Source: Gnetum montanum
Lineage: Eukaryota > Streptophyta > Gnetopsida > Gnetales > Gnetaceae
Assembly: GCA_015680685.1 (NCBI GenBank)
Contig: MNCI01030955.1
Span: 536,552-600,551 of the forward strand
DNA: 64,000 nt
Direction of reading: 5' to 3'
A program made the position numbers and the translations under genes. The notes beneath the pieces are model-generated. The model was not told where the DNA came from and ran no database searches. It saw only the letters and a program-made list of their open reading frames with translations. This document shows positions 1-11,228 of the stretch, piece by piece; the first letter of the stretch is position 1; each line of letters starts with the position of its first letter.

Positions 1-293
1 TCCCACTTAGGCTAGATTAGATTTTCTTACCCTTTTCCTCTTAGCTTAGATTAGTTAATATTACTTTCCACTACCCCCAGGAGTAGCGATAGAAGTAGGA
101 ACACATCATACACCTCATCTAGACTAAACCATACGTGACATATGCAAAACTAGTCTAGATGGGAAGACAGCGAACTGCGACCTAAGGCTAACTATCTAGG
201 TGCCACAACTAGTCCATCTACGGAGTTCGACCAGATCGCACGTGTGACGCTCATTTCGTATGGTTGAGTGTAGGGGTACCTCACCACTCATCA
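1..293 (+). mobile_element. LTR 3'-end fragment, Athila-like group
   Basis: The window opens inside an LTR. The segment ends with the same terminal box as the other LTRs here: CGTATGGTT at 257-265, then GTGTAGGGGTACC, then CACTCATCA at 285-293. It carries the hairpin shared by this LTR group, with arms at 116-126 and 151-161. No tRNA-Asp primer site follows at 294, so this is either the 3' LTR of an element lying upstream of the window or a solo LTR. Its sequence differs from both LTR types in elements 1 to 3, so it is a third subfamily. Confidence 0.85.
116..265 (+). promoter_or_regulatory. LTR hairpin with complementary downstream site
   Basis: Arm CATCTAGACTA (116-126) is perfectly complementary to TAGTCTAGATG (151-161). 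The loop begins AACCATACG (127-135), which is complementary over 9 bases to CGTATGGTT (257-265). The flanking CCT and GGG add one more pair and a wobble. The arms differ from those in elements 1 to 3, but the loop and layout are the same. A role in the RNA is an inference. Confidence 0.55.
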
Positions 294-2139
294 ATAACCT
301 TTTACATCATAGCCAAAATATTATCACCCAAACATCATGTCCAAAGTTATGTCTTATTTTAAACCATACATTGACTTAGAAAAACCACTAAAACCTAGAA
401 AAAATGGCCATAAGAAAAAACTTACTAAAAATAGCAAAAATCTCCATTTCTTTTTAAACCAACTTTAAAACATAATTTACATCTTTAGAAATCCACAATG
501 ACATGAAAGTTGACAAGAGAAATCTTTAACTATGTCAATGACATCCATCTCGAAATGGGTAAAGTGCTACAACCAAAAAAAATAAAGCCTAATTAACATA
601 ACCTTGATAAAAAATTCATCAAAAATCCATCCAAGCTCTTATTTCAATGATTCCACTATTGAAGGAATCCTAAAATCATAATATTTTTAGCCATGTCCAT
701 TATGATCAGAAGCACATTGTCATTTTTACATAAAACATAGCCAAAGATAGTAAAAACTGTAGTCGTCAACCTTAACCCCCTTTCATGTAGGAATGAGAAA
801 AAATTCATCAAATTTGTTTGAGCTTCAAAAGAAGTGATTCCACCACTATTTGAAAGCTTGAATCAAGCCCTATGCACCTGCACTTAACAAAAATTCAAAA
901 CCCTTGCAATTTATTTAGAAAAAATTCATTAATTTGGATGAAAATCTAAAAAATGACACAAAGCCTACTTACATAACCTAATTGAAACGACCATAACTTT
1001 ATCATTTTACATCCAAGTAAAACAAAATTACATTAATTAGAAAGCTTAAATGTAACCCTAAAAACCCATAGCCTTAGATTTTTCAAAAATGCAACTATTT
1101 TCTTAACAAAAAAAATTCACAGCTTTGCTTGTTTTTTTGTATCAAAAAAGCACCCAAAAAATCACAAACTTGTAAAACCTAACTTAATCGAGCCATCAAT
1201 TATAGAAAAAATGGTCAAACAAACTTGAACTTGCCACAAAACACACCAAAATAAGATAGTAGGATTTTGTTAAAATTTAATTTTGACAAGTCCTTCATCC
1301 TATATCTAAAAAAAATGGCTTCATGCCCAAAAAGCACACAAAATGCAAGTCTATTTTCAAAAATCAAATCTACCAAAGCAAAAATAGAAGAAAGACCTTA
1401 GATTCATGTATAAATGGCAAAAATATAATGTAGGATTTTATTAAAATTCAATTTCATCAAGCCCTTTCGAGTAGATCTAAAGAAAACAACCTTTTCTTAG
1501 CTGAGAAAGCACAAAACTAACTAGGAAATCATGGAGAAAAGCCAAGAATGACCTAGCTTGGAATAAAGGAAGACCCTTGGATGAAAATGGTCCTAGGAAA
1601 GTTGGAGATCTTCTAGCTACCTCGTCTAAAACCTAAATCTTGATATTCTTGCTATTGCCTCTACGTTGCTTCACCATGGCTCCAACAGTGTTGAAAGAGC
1701 TTGAAAACTCAAAGGATTAAGACTTCTATGCTAGCTAGGAGAAGATCTAAAGCTTCAGCGTTGAATGTAGATGGTGTTTTTCTACAATAACTTATGCTAG
1801 GCCTCTCCACTAGTGTGCTAGATGTCAGAATGATGATTTGTGGTGAGTTATTGCAAGATTTGACAATAAAAAAAAACTAAATGTTTCCACTCCCAACCCC
1901 TATTGGTAATTCTATTCATGGAAACTCAACATGCACTAAAGTCCAAAGGGGAAAAAGTATCCTCCATGTTGGGATTAGAAGAGGAAATAACACTTACACT
2001 TTTTTCTTCATTTTTTAAAATTTTAAGCCATGGACCCCACCATACACCCTCATACATGGTGTTTTTGGAATTAAAACTCCACCAATGTTGTGTTTTTAAT
2101 CCCTTGAACATCTAGAAACATGTCCAAGCCCTAACCCCT
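294..2139. other. AT-rich region without recognisable genes
   Basis: No coding signal was found on either strand; open frames are under 75 codons and resemble nothing I know. Weak internal repetition is visible. For example, a stretch starting near 1257 (GTAGGATTTTGTTAAAATT) recurs in diverged form near 1434, a spacing of about 177 bp, close to the unit length of the array that follows. The region may therefore be an older, more decayed part of the same array. It starts directly after the LTR end; bases 294-298 (ATAAC) would be the target duplication of that LTR, but the partner lies outside the window. Confidence 0.5.
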
Positions 2140-2350
2140 ATGCATCCACACTAGGGATACCATGCCTAGCATGGATACATGCCTCTAACCTCTTAGAACC
2201 CTTAAAACACAACTTTCTTGCCATTTTTAGCAATTGTAATTGACCTCATCCAACCCCAAGCCCCAAAAAGAGGTTAGACCATATCAAAACTAGACATATT
2301 GGCTTTCCATGCTGGGGGAAAGACTACCAAGCATTGAAGAAGGGGAGTAG

Positions 2351-2364
2351 CNCCCCCCCCCCCC
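2351..2364. repeat. Poly-C run with an ambiguous base
   Basis: One C, an N at 2352 and twelve further C bases lie inside the tandem array. The N suggests that the run length was not resolved. Confidence 0.9.
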
Positions 2365-2708
2365 AAAAAAGACCCATCTAGCTTAAGTTTGATCCCTAGA
2401 ATGGGCTTACATGACCTAGAATCCCTCCAACCACATCCAACAACCTCAAAACCTTGGAAAAGCCAATCAAAAGTGGTCAAAACATTTGAATTTGACTCTT
2501 CCATGCTAAGGAAAGCTCCCTCTACACTGGCCAACATGGAGCTAGTGTGGATGGATGGGGGAGACCTAAAATCATCAAAGTTGACTACCTAGTTACCATA
2601 TTTTAACTTCCATACTCCCTGATAGCCTCCATTAGCCTAGTTTTATCTTTAAACAAGTTGATTTTCCACCTATAGCCTATTCCATGCTAGTGAACACCAT
2701 TGTCGCCA

Positions 2709-2735
2709 CCCCCCCCCCCCCCCCCCCCCCCCCCC
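2709..2735. repeat. Poly-C run of 27 bases
   Basis: An uninterrupted C run lies inside the tandem array between two palindromic cores. The opposite strand is a G run that could form a quadruplex. The length may be unreliable, because homopolymers are error-prone. Confidence 0.9.
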
Positions 2736-5430
2736 ACCCAATGCTACCCAACATGCGGATAGTGTGGAGACTCAAGGGATATAACATAAAACCCTTTTCC
2801 AAGCTTCAAATGACCATAGTTTTTACCTTAACAGCCCTAGTGCCCCTCCATGACCTCTGGTAGTCAATAATATTCAAAGTTTGAGTTGATTTCAATGCCC
2901 CAACCCTGTTCCACACTGAGCACCCCCTCTTCCATGTTGGCTAGCATGGAGAGAGTGTGGATGTTCTAGGGGATGCCATAAAACTCATTTCTATAATCCA
3001 AAATAGCCCTATGACCTACCATAGTGACCTCTAGACCCTATAGGAGCCTATCGCAACCTTCAAGTGCATGGAAACTTGTCAAAAATATTAAAAATCCATC
3101 ATGCTCCTTGCTTTCATTCTAGGGCCTTCCTGCCTAGCATGAAGAAAATGGGGATGGTTTCATGAGCATCAAGAAGCCTCAAAGTCATAAAGGATTTCAA
3201 GTCCAAATCTTATCTCTCGAACTATAAAACCCCTGGAAGCTTCAAAACTCGATTGAAACCTATTAAAAGTGATCCAAAATCTAATCCCTTAATGTTCCAA
3301 ATTGGAAAGTTCCTCTTCCACACTGACCAACATGAAGCCAACATGGATGGAGGGGGATGTCAAAAAAACCCCAATTTTTACCTCATGAAGAACTCTAGTC
3401 AACATATTAAGCTTCCTAGGGACTCCAATAGCTAAAACTTATCAAAGGTTTCTCTTTCACATGATTTTCAAGGTTCCCCTAGTTGGTTCCACATTGGCTA
3501 ATGTGGAGCTAGCATGGAATAATGGGGGAAGCTCATAAAATCATCCAAATCCCTTAAAAATCACAAAATTTCAACCTTAGGCTTTCACTATTGACTCCTA
3601 CAACCTTGGAAGCATACATGCATGACCAAAAATGGTCATAATTAGTTAAAAGTTAATCCTTTAGGATCCTCCTAGATAGTTCCATGCTGGCCAACATGGA
3701 GCCAAGATGGAAACAAGGGGATAAGCCAAAAAAAAACCTTTGAAATTGAAAAATTTTGACCTTGGTCCTTGGCTATCGATGGTAGCAACCTTGGAACTAC
3801 ACATGCATAGCAAAAATTAACCTTATATAGCCAGAAACTAATCTCTTCTTATCTTCCTATTTGGTTCCATGCTAGCTAGTGTGGAGCTAGCATGGAGACT
3901 GAGGGGAAACTTATTAAGAACTCAAAAACACCTTAGAATGACATTAGATGACCTTACATGTACCTTAGACCCCTGTCAATGCACTCCATAGCCTTCAAAC
4001 CCTAAGAAATTGATCAAACATAGTCAAAAGTTAACAACTTTTAATCCTCCTAGCTGGTTCCATGCTAGCTAGCATGGAGCCAATGTGGAACAAGGAGGGT
4101 AACATCTAAAACCCCTCAAAAGCCTTCAAAACTACTAAATTTTCACTCTAGAACCTTATCAACACCTCTAGGAGTTACCAAACCTCACAAAACAAGCCTA
4201 AAATAGCCAGAAATCAACATCCCAAAGTCTTCCACATTGAGCATTCCTTCCTCCATGTTATCCAGCATGAGGCTAGTGTGAAGCTAAGGGGGAAACTTAA
4301 GAAAATCACTTTGTTATCCTCAAAACTACTAAATTTTGACTCTAAACCCTAGTATTTGACATTGGCAACCTTAGGAGATGACATGCACGGTCAACTTCTA
4401 CCAAAACTAGCCTATATCTGAGTCTTTTAATTCTTTAATAGTAAGCACCCCTCTTCCACATTAGCCAACATGGAGCTAGCATGGAGGGCATACCTTCTTA
4501 CCTCAAACAACAAATTGACACTTTGAGAGACTAAGAATCTACATTGGGAAATCCTAAAATCTCATAGCCTAAATATTGCACTCGTTTGACCTTATTTTGA
4601 CCCACAAATCCCATCAGCTTTCTTCTTCCATGTTGGAGAAATCCTCCCCCATCCCCTAGTGTGAATCAAGGGGGGTGTAACCTTTCATAGTCTTAAATAG
4701 CCTTTAATGTGGCTAAAATTAGCCAAAAACATATGAAATCAATGTCTATAGCCCTAGGAGCCTAGAAAATTGATTGATTTGCATTCCAAACCTCTTTGGA
4801 ACCAAAAGGCAAGGTCACCCTCTCTACTCCACATTGGCCAATGTGGCAACTACACAAGGCTTGATTTAACCCTCAACACCCTACCCAAATGGCCTCAAAA
4901 TGCAACCACAAGATGCACAATAGCCATATATTGGTCCCATCTATCCATGCAACCTTTTTTATCCTATTTTTGTTTAGATTTACATCATCCATGCTAAACC
5001 CTTTTTCCTCCACATTGGCTAGCATGGAGACAAGGGGTGTGACTTTACAACCTACTTTTTGACCCTTTTTGACCTCTAAAGTGACCAATTTTGATAGATC
5101 TAGCCCTATGCTACCTTGGGAAGGCCCTAGAACTCCAATTTCAACACTTTTGATGCCATGAAACATTTTTTTCCTTTATCTTCATGTTGCCTCCATGCTA
5201 GCTAGCATGGAAGACACTTTTGGGCTCATAAGTGGGGCTCTGGAGGTTGAAAAAAATATCAAAAGTGGCCTATGAACTTCCCCACTCAACTATGTTGACA
5301 TGCAAGCCATCGAGAGCTAAAAATCAGCCTTGAAAATCTTCTAGATGTTTCCTCCACATTGGGGACCACCCCTTCCATGCTAGCCAACATGAAAACAAGG
5401 GAGTTCCAACATGGAAGCCTCAAAACCCTT

Positions 5431-6060
5431 GATTTCTTAGGTCTAAACAACCCTAATTGATGTCAAACATACCTAACAACCATGTGACCCAAAACCATGG
5501 CCTACTAAGGCCTAAAACTGGTGAATCCTAATCCTTTCTTACTTATATTAGCTAAGTTTCCTCATAGGTGGCCTGTTTTGCTTGATTTAGCCTTACTACA
5601 TGATGTTTTGACTTGTTTTTAACCTTGTCTTGTATTGTTGGCCTTCTTAACCTAATATGGCCTTTACATAGTATTTGCCTTATTATAGTCTTATTTTCCT
5701 TTGTTTAGACTTTGATTGGTATTGAATGGTGGGGTTTAACCTTCCCTAACTACCATTTGACATCATGTAACCATGACCCGCTATCCCCTTAAATTGGCAT
5801 CATAGTCTACTAAGACTCTAAATTGGCATCATGGCTTACTTCTCATACTTCGCTTTGTAGCCTTACTTGTCATACTTCCCTTTTCTTGACCTTTATTTGA
5901 CCCTTATTGCACTTTTTTTGCTTTATTGTACTCTATTTATAGCCTTGGATGACTTTTTTTTGCATTAGAATAGCATGTATTTGCATAATTTTATAGCATT
6001 TTAGCATTGTTTATTCACTTTTACCTAGGTTCCATTTAATGTGCTTTTTCTTGAAATGCA
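5431..6060. other. Non-coding stretch before the Tat-like pol
   Basis: I see no gene. The motif CATGGCCTACTAAGGCCTAAA occurs near 5497, and relatives (GCATCATAGTCTACTAAGACT, GGCATCATGGCTTACT) follow near 5800-5840. The same short motif forms the tandem repeat after the pol at 9586-9835. The two stretches therefore flank the coding region with related sequence, perhaps both being untranslated parts of one element. No gag domain is recognisable here. Confidence 0.45.
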
Positions 6061-6250
6061 GGATTAAAGTATGAGTACCTAGGAGCAAATCAATCTACCT
6101 TTGACCCTAAGTGGATCTCATGGTGATGTAAAATAGTGCATTGAGCCTGATTGCCTAGATCTTGAACCTGAGAGTCTTGTTGACCATGTAACCTCGATAG
6201 AGAAACCTCTAGAATGGCCTAAAAACCTAGCCAAAATCCTTGACTTAGAG

Positions 6251-6950
6251 ATGGGCAACATAACCAAAGACTCACTAGTTGAGTTTCCTATCACAACACA
6301 CAATGATGAGGAGAAAACCCTTAAACTAAGTTCCTCACTAGAACCTCAACAGGATCAAGACATCACCAAGATCCTACAAGGCAACATTAAGGTCTTTACT
6401 TGGTCATATGAAGATATGCTAGGCCTAAACCTATGCTTAGTGCAACATAGCATCATACTTGATCCTAGCATTTGTCCAGTTAAGCAAAAAGTATGTAAAA
6501 TTAGACCAAATTTGGCCTTGATAGTTCATGATGAGATCTCAAAGCTCTACCAAGTTGGTTTCATTAGGGTTGTTGACTATATAGAATGGGTGTCCAGCAT
6601 AGTGGCAGTCCCTAAAAAATGGTAGTATCCATATTTGCATTGATTTGGAAGACCTAAATAAGGTGACTATCAAGGATGACTTCCCTTTGCCTAGTATTGA
6701 TCAACTTATCGATACTATAGTCAGACATGCCTTGTTGTCCTTTATGGATGGATTCTCAGGATATTAGGATTAACCTAAAGCACTAATTTAGCATGACCTT
6801 AATGACCCCTTGGGGTACCTTTTACTATATTATGATGCCCTTTGTCCTTAAGAACGCATGAGCAACCTATCAATAAGGAATGACCTATATCTTTAGTGAT
6901 TACATGCTAGGTTTGCTTAACAATTACATGAACGATATAGCCATAAGTCC
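6251..6950 (+). pseudogene. Reverse transcriptase region of Tat-like element
   Basis: The open frame 6251-6625 contains an RT entry segment (WSYEDMLGLN, then GFIRVVDYIEWVSSIVAVPK). The match continues in a shifted frame with CIDLEDLNKVTIKDDFPLPS (around 6635-6700) and FMDGFSGY (around 6743-6766). The catalytic box reads YMND at 6925-6936 where active enzymes have YxDD, so the first catalytic aspartate is asparagine. Stops and frameshifts also interrupt it. It cannot encode active enzyme. Confidence 0.75.
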
Positions 6951-7329
6951 AAAGTGACCAAAAACTATGCTAATAACCTAGATCTTATGCTTAAATGATG
7001 CCTTAAGTATGAGCTCAAGCTCAATCCCAAGAAGTATGTCTTTGGTGTCAAGACTAGTAAGATGCTTGGCTTTGTAGTATCTGAAGTAGGGATACATGTT
7101 AAACCTGATAAGGTTAAGGCCATATCCAAATTAGTAGTCCCTACCAACCTTAAGGAGCTTCGGAGATTACAAGGTAGATTGTAACTTATTCATAAGTTTA
7201 TCACTAGGCTTAAGGATAAGTTACAGCCCATGCAACACTTGCTCAAGAAAGGGATTCATTATGAGTGGATAACTCAATTTCAAGACACCTTTGAAAATAT
7301 TAAGCAAAATTTCGCACAACTACTAATAG

Positions 7330-7690
7330 TGTATCCTCCACAAGAAGGTAGACTATTTTACATTCTACCTTGCCATCTCTAACACATCCATTGCCTCTCT
7401 ACTCTATTAGAAATGTGATGATGGGGCAGAGATGCCAGTGTACTACCTTAGCCATGCATTAGTTGTCCATTAGACCTGATACATCGAACTAAAGAAGTGT
7501 TGTCTAGTACTAGTCTTCTCATTGAAGAAGTGGAGACACTATCTCTTCAAAAGCCAAGTCAATGTCATTCACAAAGATAACATGCTCATAGCCATAACGA
7601 TCAATATTTACAAAAGTAGTCATATAGCTTGATGGAAAGTCATAACCATAAAGTTTAACCTTCATTACATCTCTCAATCCTCAACAAAAG
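7330..7690 (+). pseudogene. First RNase H region of Tat-like element
   Basis: Scattered fragments in more than one frame resemble the RNase H that follows RT in Ty3/gypsy elements (MPVYYLSHALV, then FSLKKWRHYLF around 7520-7552). Several stops interrupt it. Identification rests mostly on its position between RT and the second RNase H. Confidence 0.5.
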
Positions 7691-7785
7691 GTTAAGCTAT
7701 AGTAGTAAAACTCATAGTTTCACCTATTGATGACAAAGAAATCATTGATCCTAAATTCCCTAATGAGCACATTAACACCATTCGC

Positions 7786-8034
7786 CAAGTGCCCAAGGGT
7801 TATGAGGTGGAAATGCACGTTAATGGAGCTTCAACTGCCCATGGGGCTAGTGTCATTGCCATCATAAAATTTCAAGCTAATGAAATCCAATTCTTCACCT
7901 ATCATTTTGAGTTTCCATGTACCAATAATATAGTGGAGTATGCGGGTTTGATTAGAGGGATGATGGTAGCTCATGATCTAGGAATTAGACAATTAACAAT
8001 CAAATGCAATTCACAACTTGTGTTAACTGAGTAA
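7786..8034 (+). pseudogene. Second (archaeal-type) RNase H-like region
   Basis: An 81-codon open stretch (7789-8034) matches the extra RNase H of plant Tat/Ogre elements. It has a VNGAS segment near its start (family: DGAS), NNIVEYAGLIRGMMVAHDLGI in the middle (family: NxxEYxALIxGLxxAxxLG) and CNSQLVLTE at the end (family: GDSQLV). The first aspartate is asparagine and the later GDS is CNS, so two catalytic acids are lost. The glutamate in VEYAG is retained. The stop after LTE is premature. Confidence 0.7.
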
Positions 8035-8512
8035 CCAATGTCTATGCATTTAAAGCCAAACATTTACAACCTTACTATGACCTAGGGAAGCAATTGTTAC
8101 AACAATGTACAAATTTCGATATCTAGTACATACCCTGAAATGAGAATCCCATAGTTGATGCCATTGCAACATTAGCCCTCAATGTGATGCTAGATGTGTT
8201 TAGTAAGTTATCCACCTTAACCATGGATTGTACTATTTCAATCATGCAAAATTGTGGATATGAACTTGTTGTCCACCTTAATCGTGGATATAGTTCATAC
8301 TGCTCCTATCAGGGACTGGTATGACAATGTCAAATTTTACCTTATGCATGGTGAATCCTCACAAGGCCTTACTACTGCTCAAAAGGACATTGTACATAAA
8401 CGATCAAAATAGTATGTCATCATAGGTGAAAACACATTATGTCAACAATCCTATGATGGTATATTGTTAAAATGCTTAGGTAAAACTAAAGCTAGAATAG
8501 TCCTATAGGAGG

Positions 8513-9245
8513 TTCACGAGGGTGTTTGTGGGGGACATATAGGACCTAGAGATATGACCACTAAAATTAGATCGTTAGGCTATTACTAGCCCTATATGGA
8601 AAGGGACTGCCTACATAAGGTTAAACAATGTGACACATGCCAATAACATAATAACCTCATACATGTGTCATTGACTGAGTTACACATAACTCAAATTACT
8701 TGGCTATTTTGATGATGGAGGTTGGATATCATTGGACCTATAATGCCTAAGTATTTGGTAGGGCATGACTTCATCATTACCACAGTTGAATACTTTACTA
8801 AGTGGGTTGAAGCTATTCCCTTAAAGAAGACTACATCTAAGCAAGTCTATAAATTTATCCTAGATAACAATGTAGCCCATTTTGGCATAACTATGAACAT
8901 AGTTACAAACAATGAACTATAATTTAGTATCCAAGAAACAAAGGATTTCTATCACACCCTAGGCATTAAGTATTCTTTCTTTTCACCTCATTACCCTCAA
9001 GCCAATGAATAATTAGAAGGAAGCAACAAGACCATCATCAACTTACTCAAGAAGATGCTCAATAATAGCAAGCGAAAATGGCATGAGCAACTTGTCCATC
9101 CACTTTGGGCCTATCATACAACTTACCATACAATAACTAGTGTAACACCTTATAACTTGGTTTTTGGTTATAAAGCTATTTTACCTCTTGAATTACATGT
9201 ATCATCACTTCAAATGGCCTTGAACAAATTCATCAATCATGAATA
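8513..9245 (+). pseudogene. Integrase region of Tat-like element
   Basis: A zinc-binding segment lies around 8513-8650, with CDTCQ at its end. The catalytic core follows from about 8716: LDIIGPIMPK, then a VTNNEL segment near 8900 where active enzymes have a (T/S)DNG-like motif, then FFSPHYPQANE around 8980 and KRKWHEQLVHPLWAYHTT near 9073. ORFs 8722-8922 and 9055-9246 are intact pieces of it. The second catalytic Asp is Asn (TNNEL), and stops occur at 8920 and 9009. It is inactive. Confidence 0.75.
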
Positions 9246-9585
9246 AAGTAAGGAGTTATGGACAGCAGACTTGGACTTGGTGGAGGAGCAATGTATGCAA
9301 GTGCTTGCTTAAGCTGAGCACTATTAAGACAGGTAGAAACAGCAACACCACCATAACTTGACCAAGTGTTAGGTTAAGAAGGATAACTTCATTCTCAAAG
9401 CTATCCGTGAACATGCAAATAAATTCTCAGCCAATTGGGAAGGGTCCTTCCTTGTCACCAAAGCCTATGGTAATGGAGCATTCAAGATAGCTGACATGGA
9501 TGGAAATGAGTTGGTCAATTTAGTCAGTCATTCCTATCTAAAGTCATATTACATGTACCTAACAATCATCAACAAGAAATTCTAC

Positions 9586-9835
9586 TTAACATGGCCTACC
9601 AAGGCCTAAAACTAATGCAGCATAGCCTATCGAGGCCTTAATCCAATAACATGGCCTATTGAGGCCTTAAACTTAGACAACAACCTATCAAGGCTTTACA
9701 CCATGGCCTGTTGAGGTCTTAAACTAGCATCATGGTCTACTATGATCTTAAAATAGCACCACAAGTTTCCAGGGCCTAAAACTAGTACCATGGCCTACAA
9801 TGACCTTAAAACTAGCAACATTGGTAACCTAGGTA
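9586..9835 (+). repeat. Short tandem repeat after the Tat-like pol
   Basis: About seven diverged copies of a roughly 35 bp unit related to CATGGCCTACCAAGGCCTAA occur with slippage in spacing. Tandem repeats between pol and the 3' LTR are common in plant Tat/Ogre elements, which fits the position. Confidence 0.7.
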
Positions 9836-10552
9836 GCTTGATTTTATCATTTTGTGTGGCCCACATGCATTGTAACATTATAACATGCTTTGTTTGCTTC
9901 GTTTTCTTGTTCTCTTGGAGTTGTGTTTATAGGATGAAGCTTTGATCCATCACAAAGGTGTAACTCATTATGGAAGCAAGTCACCATGTGACCTAGATGT
10001 GCAAGATTTGGTGAGTTTATCCTACTATGTCAAGAGTTATTGTACCATTACCCTCCATCTAGCACCACTTCTTAAGCCCAACCCCGTAGCCTCATTATAG
10101 CCTTCCATAACTTGGAAGACAATGTTGACCTATGTTTTTCACTCATGCACCATAGTCATATGATATCTCTTCATCATGCTCCATCCTTAAGTCCACTTGA
10201 ATGTAACATAGCTCATTCAGTGGGAAAACCACTAAGTCCATCAAACGTAACACATCTTGTTCGATGGAAAAACACCAAGTTCATTGAGTGTAACATAGCT
10301 CACTCAACGTGAAAACCAAATCTAGCCAACCTTGGAAAAGAAACCCAAAGAAGGTTTCACCCCATAAAAAAAAAGAAGGGGAAGAAAATTTCCAAGAAGA
10401 TGAATGGCAATGAAGCCTCAAAGACCAATGACCAAAAGAAATCTTAGAGCAAAGTGATTGGATCCTCAAATGCACTTGCCAAGTGACCAACACTTCAAAT
10501 CATGTCAGTATCATGTTATAGCCATGACAAAAACACTTGGAATGCATTGTTA
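9836..10552. other. Non-coding tail of the Tat-like locus
   Basis: No gene is visible. It contains a three-copy repeat (separate entry) and then runs to the insertion site of element 1. Sequence continuity across that element resumes at 17401. Confidence 0.5.
10189..10319 (+). repeat. Three tandem copies of a 43-45 bp unit
   Basis: Units start at 10189, 10234 and 10277. Each runs AAGTCCA, then a GTAACA box, then CTCATTCAGTGGGAAAACC or a close variant. They are diverged and have no coding content. Confidence 0.75.
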
Positions 10553-10640
10553 ACCTTTTATGGGACACGATATCGCGTATGCGATATCGCGTCGTTCCTT
10601 GCAATATCACGTATGCGATATCACAGCCCATCGCCTTGTC

Positions 10641-10648
10641 TATAAATA
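10641..10648 (+). promoter_or_regulatory. TATA box of element 1 5' LTR
   Basis: TATAAATA follows CCTTGTC, about 83 bases into the LTR. The same box and context recur in every LTR of this group. Confidence 0.6.
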
Positions 10649-10721
10649 AGAGGTGGCCTTCCCTTATTTCTCCATCTAGATTTAAACCCTTAGCGAAACT
10701 CTGGCAGTTTTACCATTCCAG

Positions 10722-10928
10722 NNNNNNNNNNNNNNNNNNNNNNNNNNNNNNNNNNNNNNNNNNNNNNNNNNNNNNNNNNNNNNNNNNNNNNNNNNNNNNN
10801 NNNNNNNNNNNNNNNNNNNNNNNNNNNNNNNNNNNNNNNNNNNNNNNNNNNNNNNNNNNNNNNNNNNNNNNNNNNNNNNNNNNNNNNNNNNNNNNNNNNN
10901 NNNNNNNNNNNNNNNNNNNNNNNNNNNN
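10722..10928. other. Assembly gap, 207 N
   Basis: The gap lies in the middle of the element 1 5' LTR. By comparison with the 3' LTR (from about 16763 to 17069) the missing DNA should be LTR sequence of about 300 bases, so the N count is probably not a true length. Confidence 0.95.
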
Positions 10929-11079
10929 TGCACTGGTTCAAGGTGTGTACGACAAGTGGGAATAGATACTGATGCTAGGACGATTAAAGCTTAGTTAGTG
11001 AAAGTTAGTTACTTAGTCTCTTCACCCTTCACCTCTTAGCATAGGCGTTAAAAAGATAAAAGACATAAAAATCATATAC

Positions 11080-11228
11080 CTCAGACTTACTTAACCATAC
11101 AACCGTGACAATACAAGTAAGTCTGGGAAGACAACGATTGATTAACCTTAAGTGTTCCATAAGGCGCATAAGCACTTAGTCCTTGGAGTTCAACCAAATC
11201 ACGTGTGCACGCTCGTATTCGTATGGTT
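11080..11228 (+). promoter_or_regulatory. LTR hairpin with complementary downstream site (element 1, 5')
   Basis: CAGACTTACTT (11082-11092) and AAGTAAGTCTG (11115-11125) form a perfect 11 bp stem. C80-G27 plus a T-G wobble extend it. The loop starts AACCATAC (11093-11100), complementary to GTATGGTT (11221-11228). This lies downstream of the TATA box and about 130 bases before the primer site, so it would be in the 5' leader of the element RNA. Confidence 0.6.

Larger units (their letters stand above)
2140..5430 (+). repeat. Diverged tandem array, about 190 bp unit, palindromic core
   Basis: A core of the form CCATGCTGGCCAACATGG followed by AGCTAGTGTGGA and a run of G recurs at about 2503, 2690, 2931, 3130, 3313, 3490, 3675, 3863, 4057, 4248, 4450, 4622, 4823, 5008, 5182 and 5347. 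The mean spacing is about 190 bp (range about 165-240). A further core is visible near 2162 and possibly one near 2290. Between cores, parts of the unit also align, such as AAATTTTGACCTT, CAACCTTGGAA, ACATGCATG and AGTTAATCC. The core is an imperfect palindrome; copies near 4060 and 5185 read CATGCTAGCTAGCATG. The array sits upstream of a Tat-like pol. Plant Tat/Ogre elements often carry tandem repeats in untranslated regions, so it may belong to that element. Confidence 0.8.
6061..9600 (+). mobile_element. Decayed Ty3/gypsy element, Tat-like, pol region
   Basis: RT, RNase H, a second RNase H-like region and integrase follow in the usual Ty3/gypsy order on the plus strand, broken by many in-frame stops and frameshifts. 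The DML-like segment ahead of RT and the second RNase H between the first RNase H and integrase are features of the plant Tat/Ogre group. Its LTRs are not clearly identified. A purine stretch followed by TGTTAGTGG near 17519 could be its polypurine tract and 3' LTR start, on the far side of element 1. No gag or protease is recognisable, so the 5' half is deleted, too diverged, or replaced by the tandem array. Confidence 0.7.

Noticed and set aside
10537-10965. Open frame of 142 codons
   Set aside because: Most of it is translated N bases from the assembly gap.
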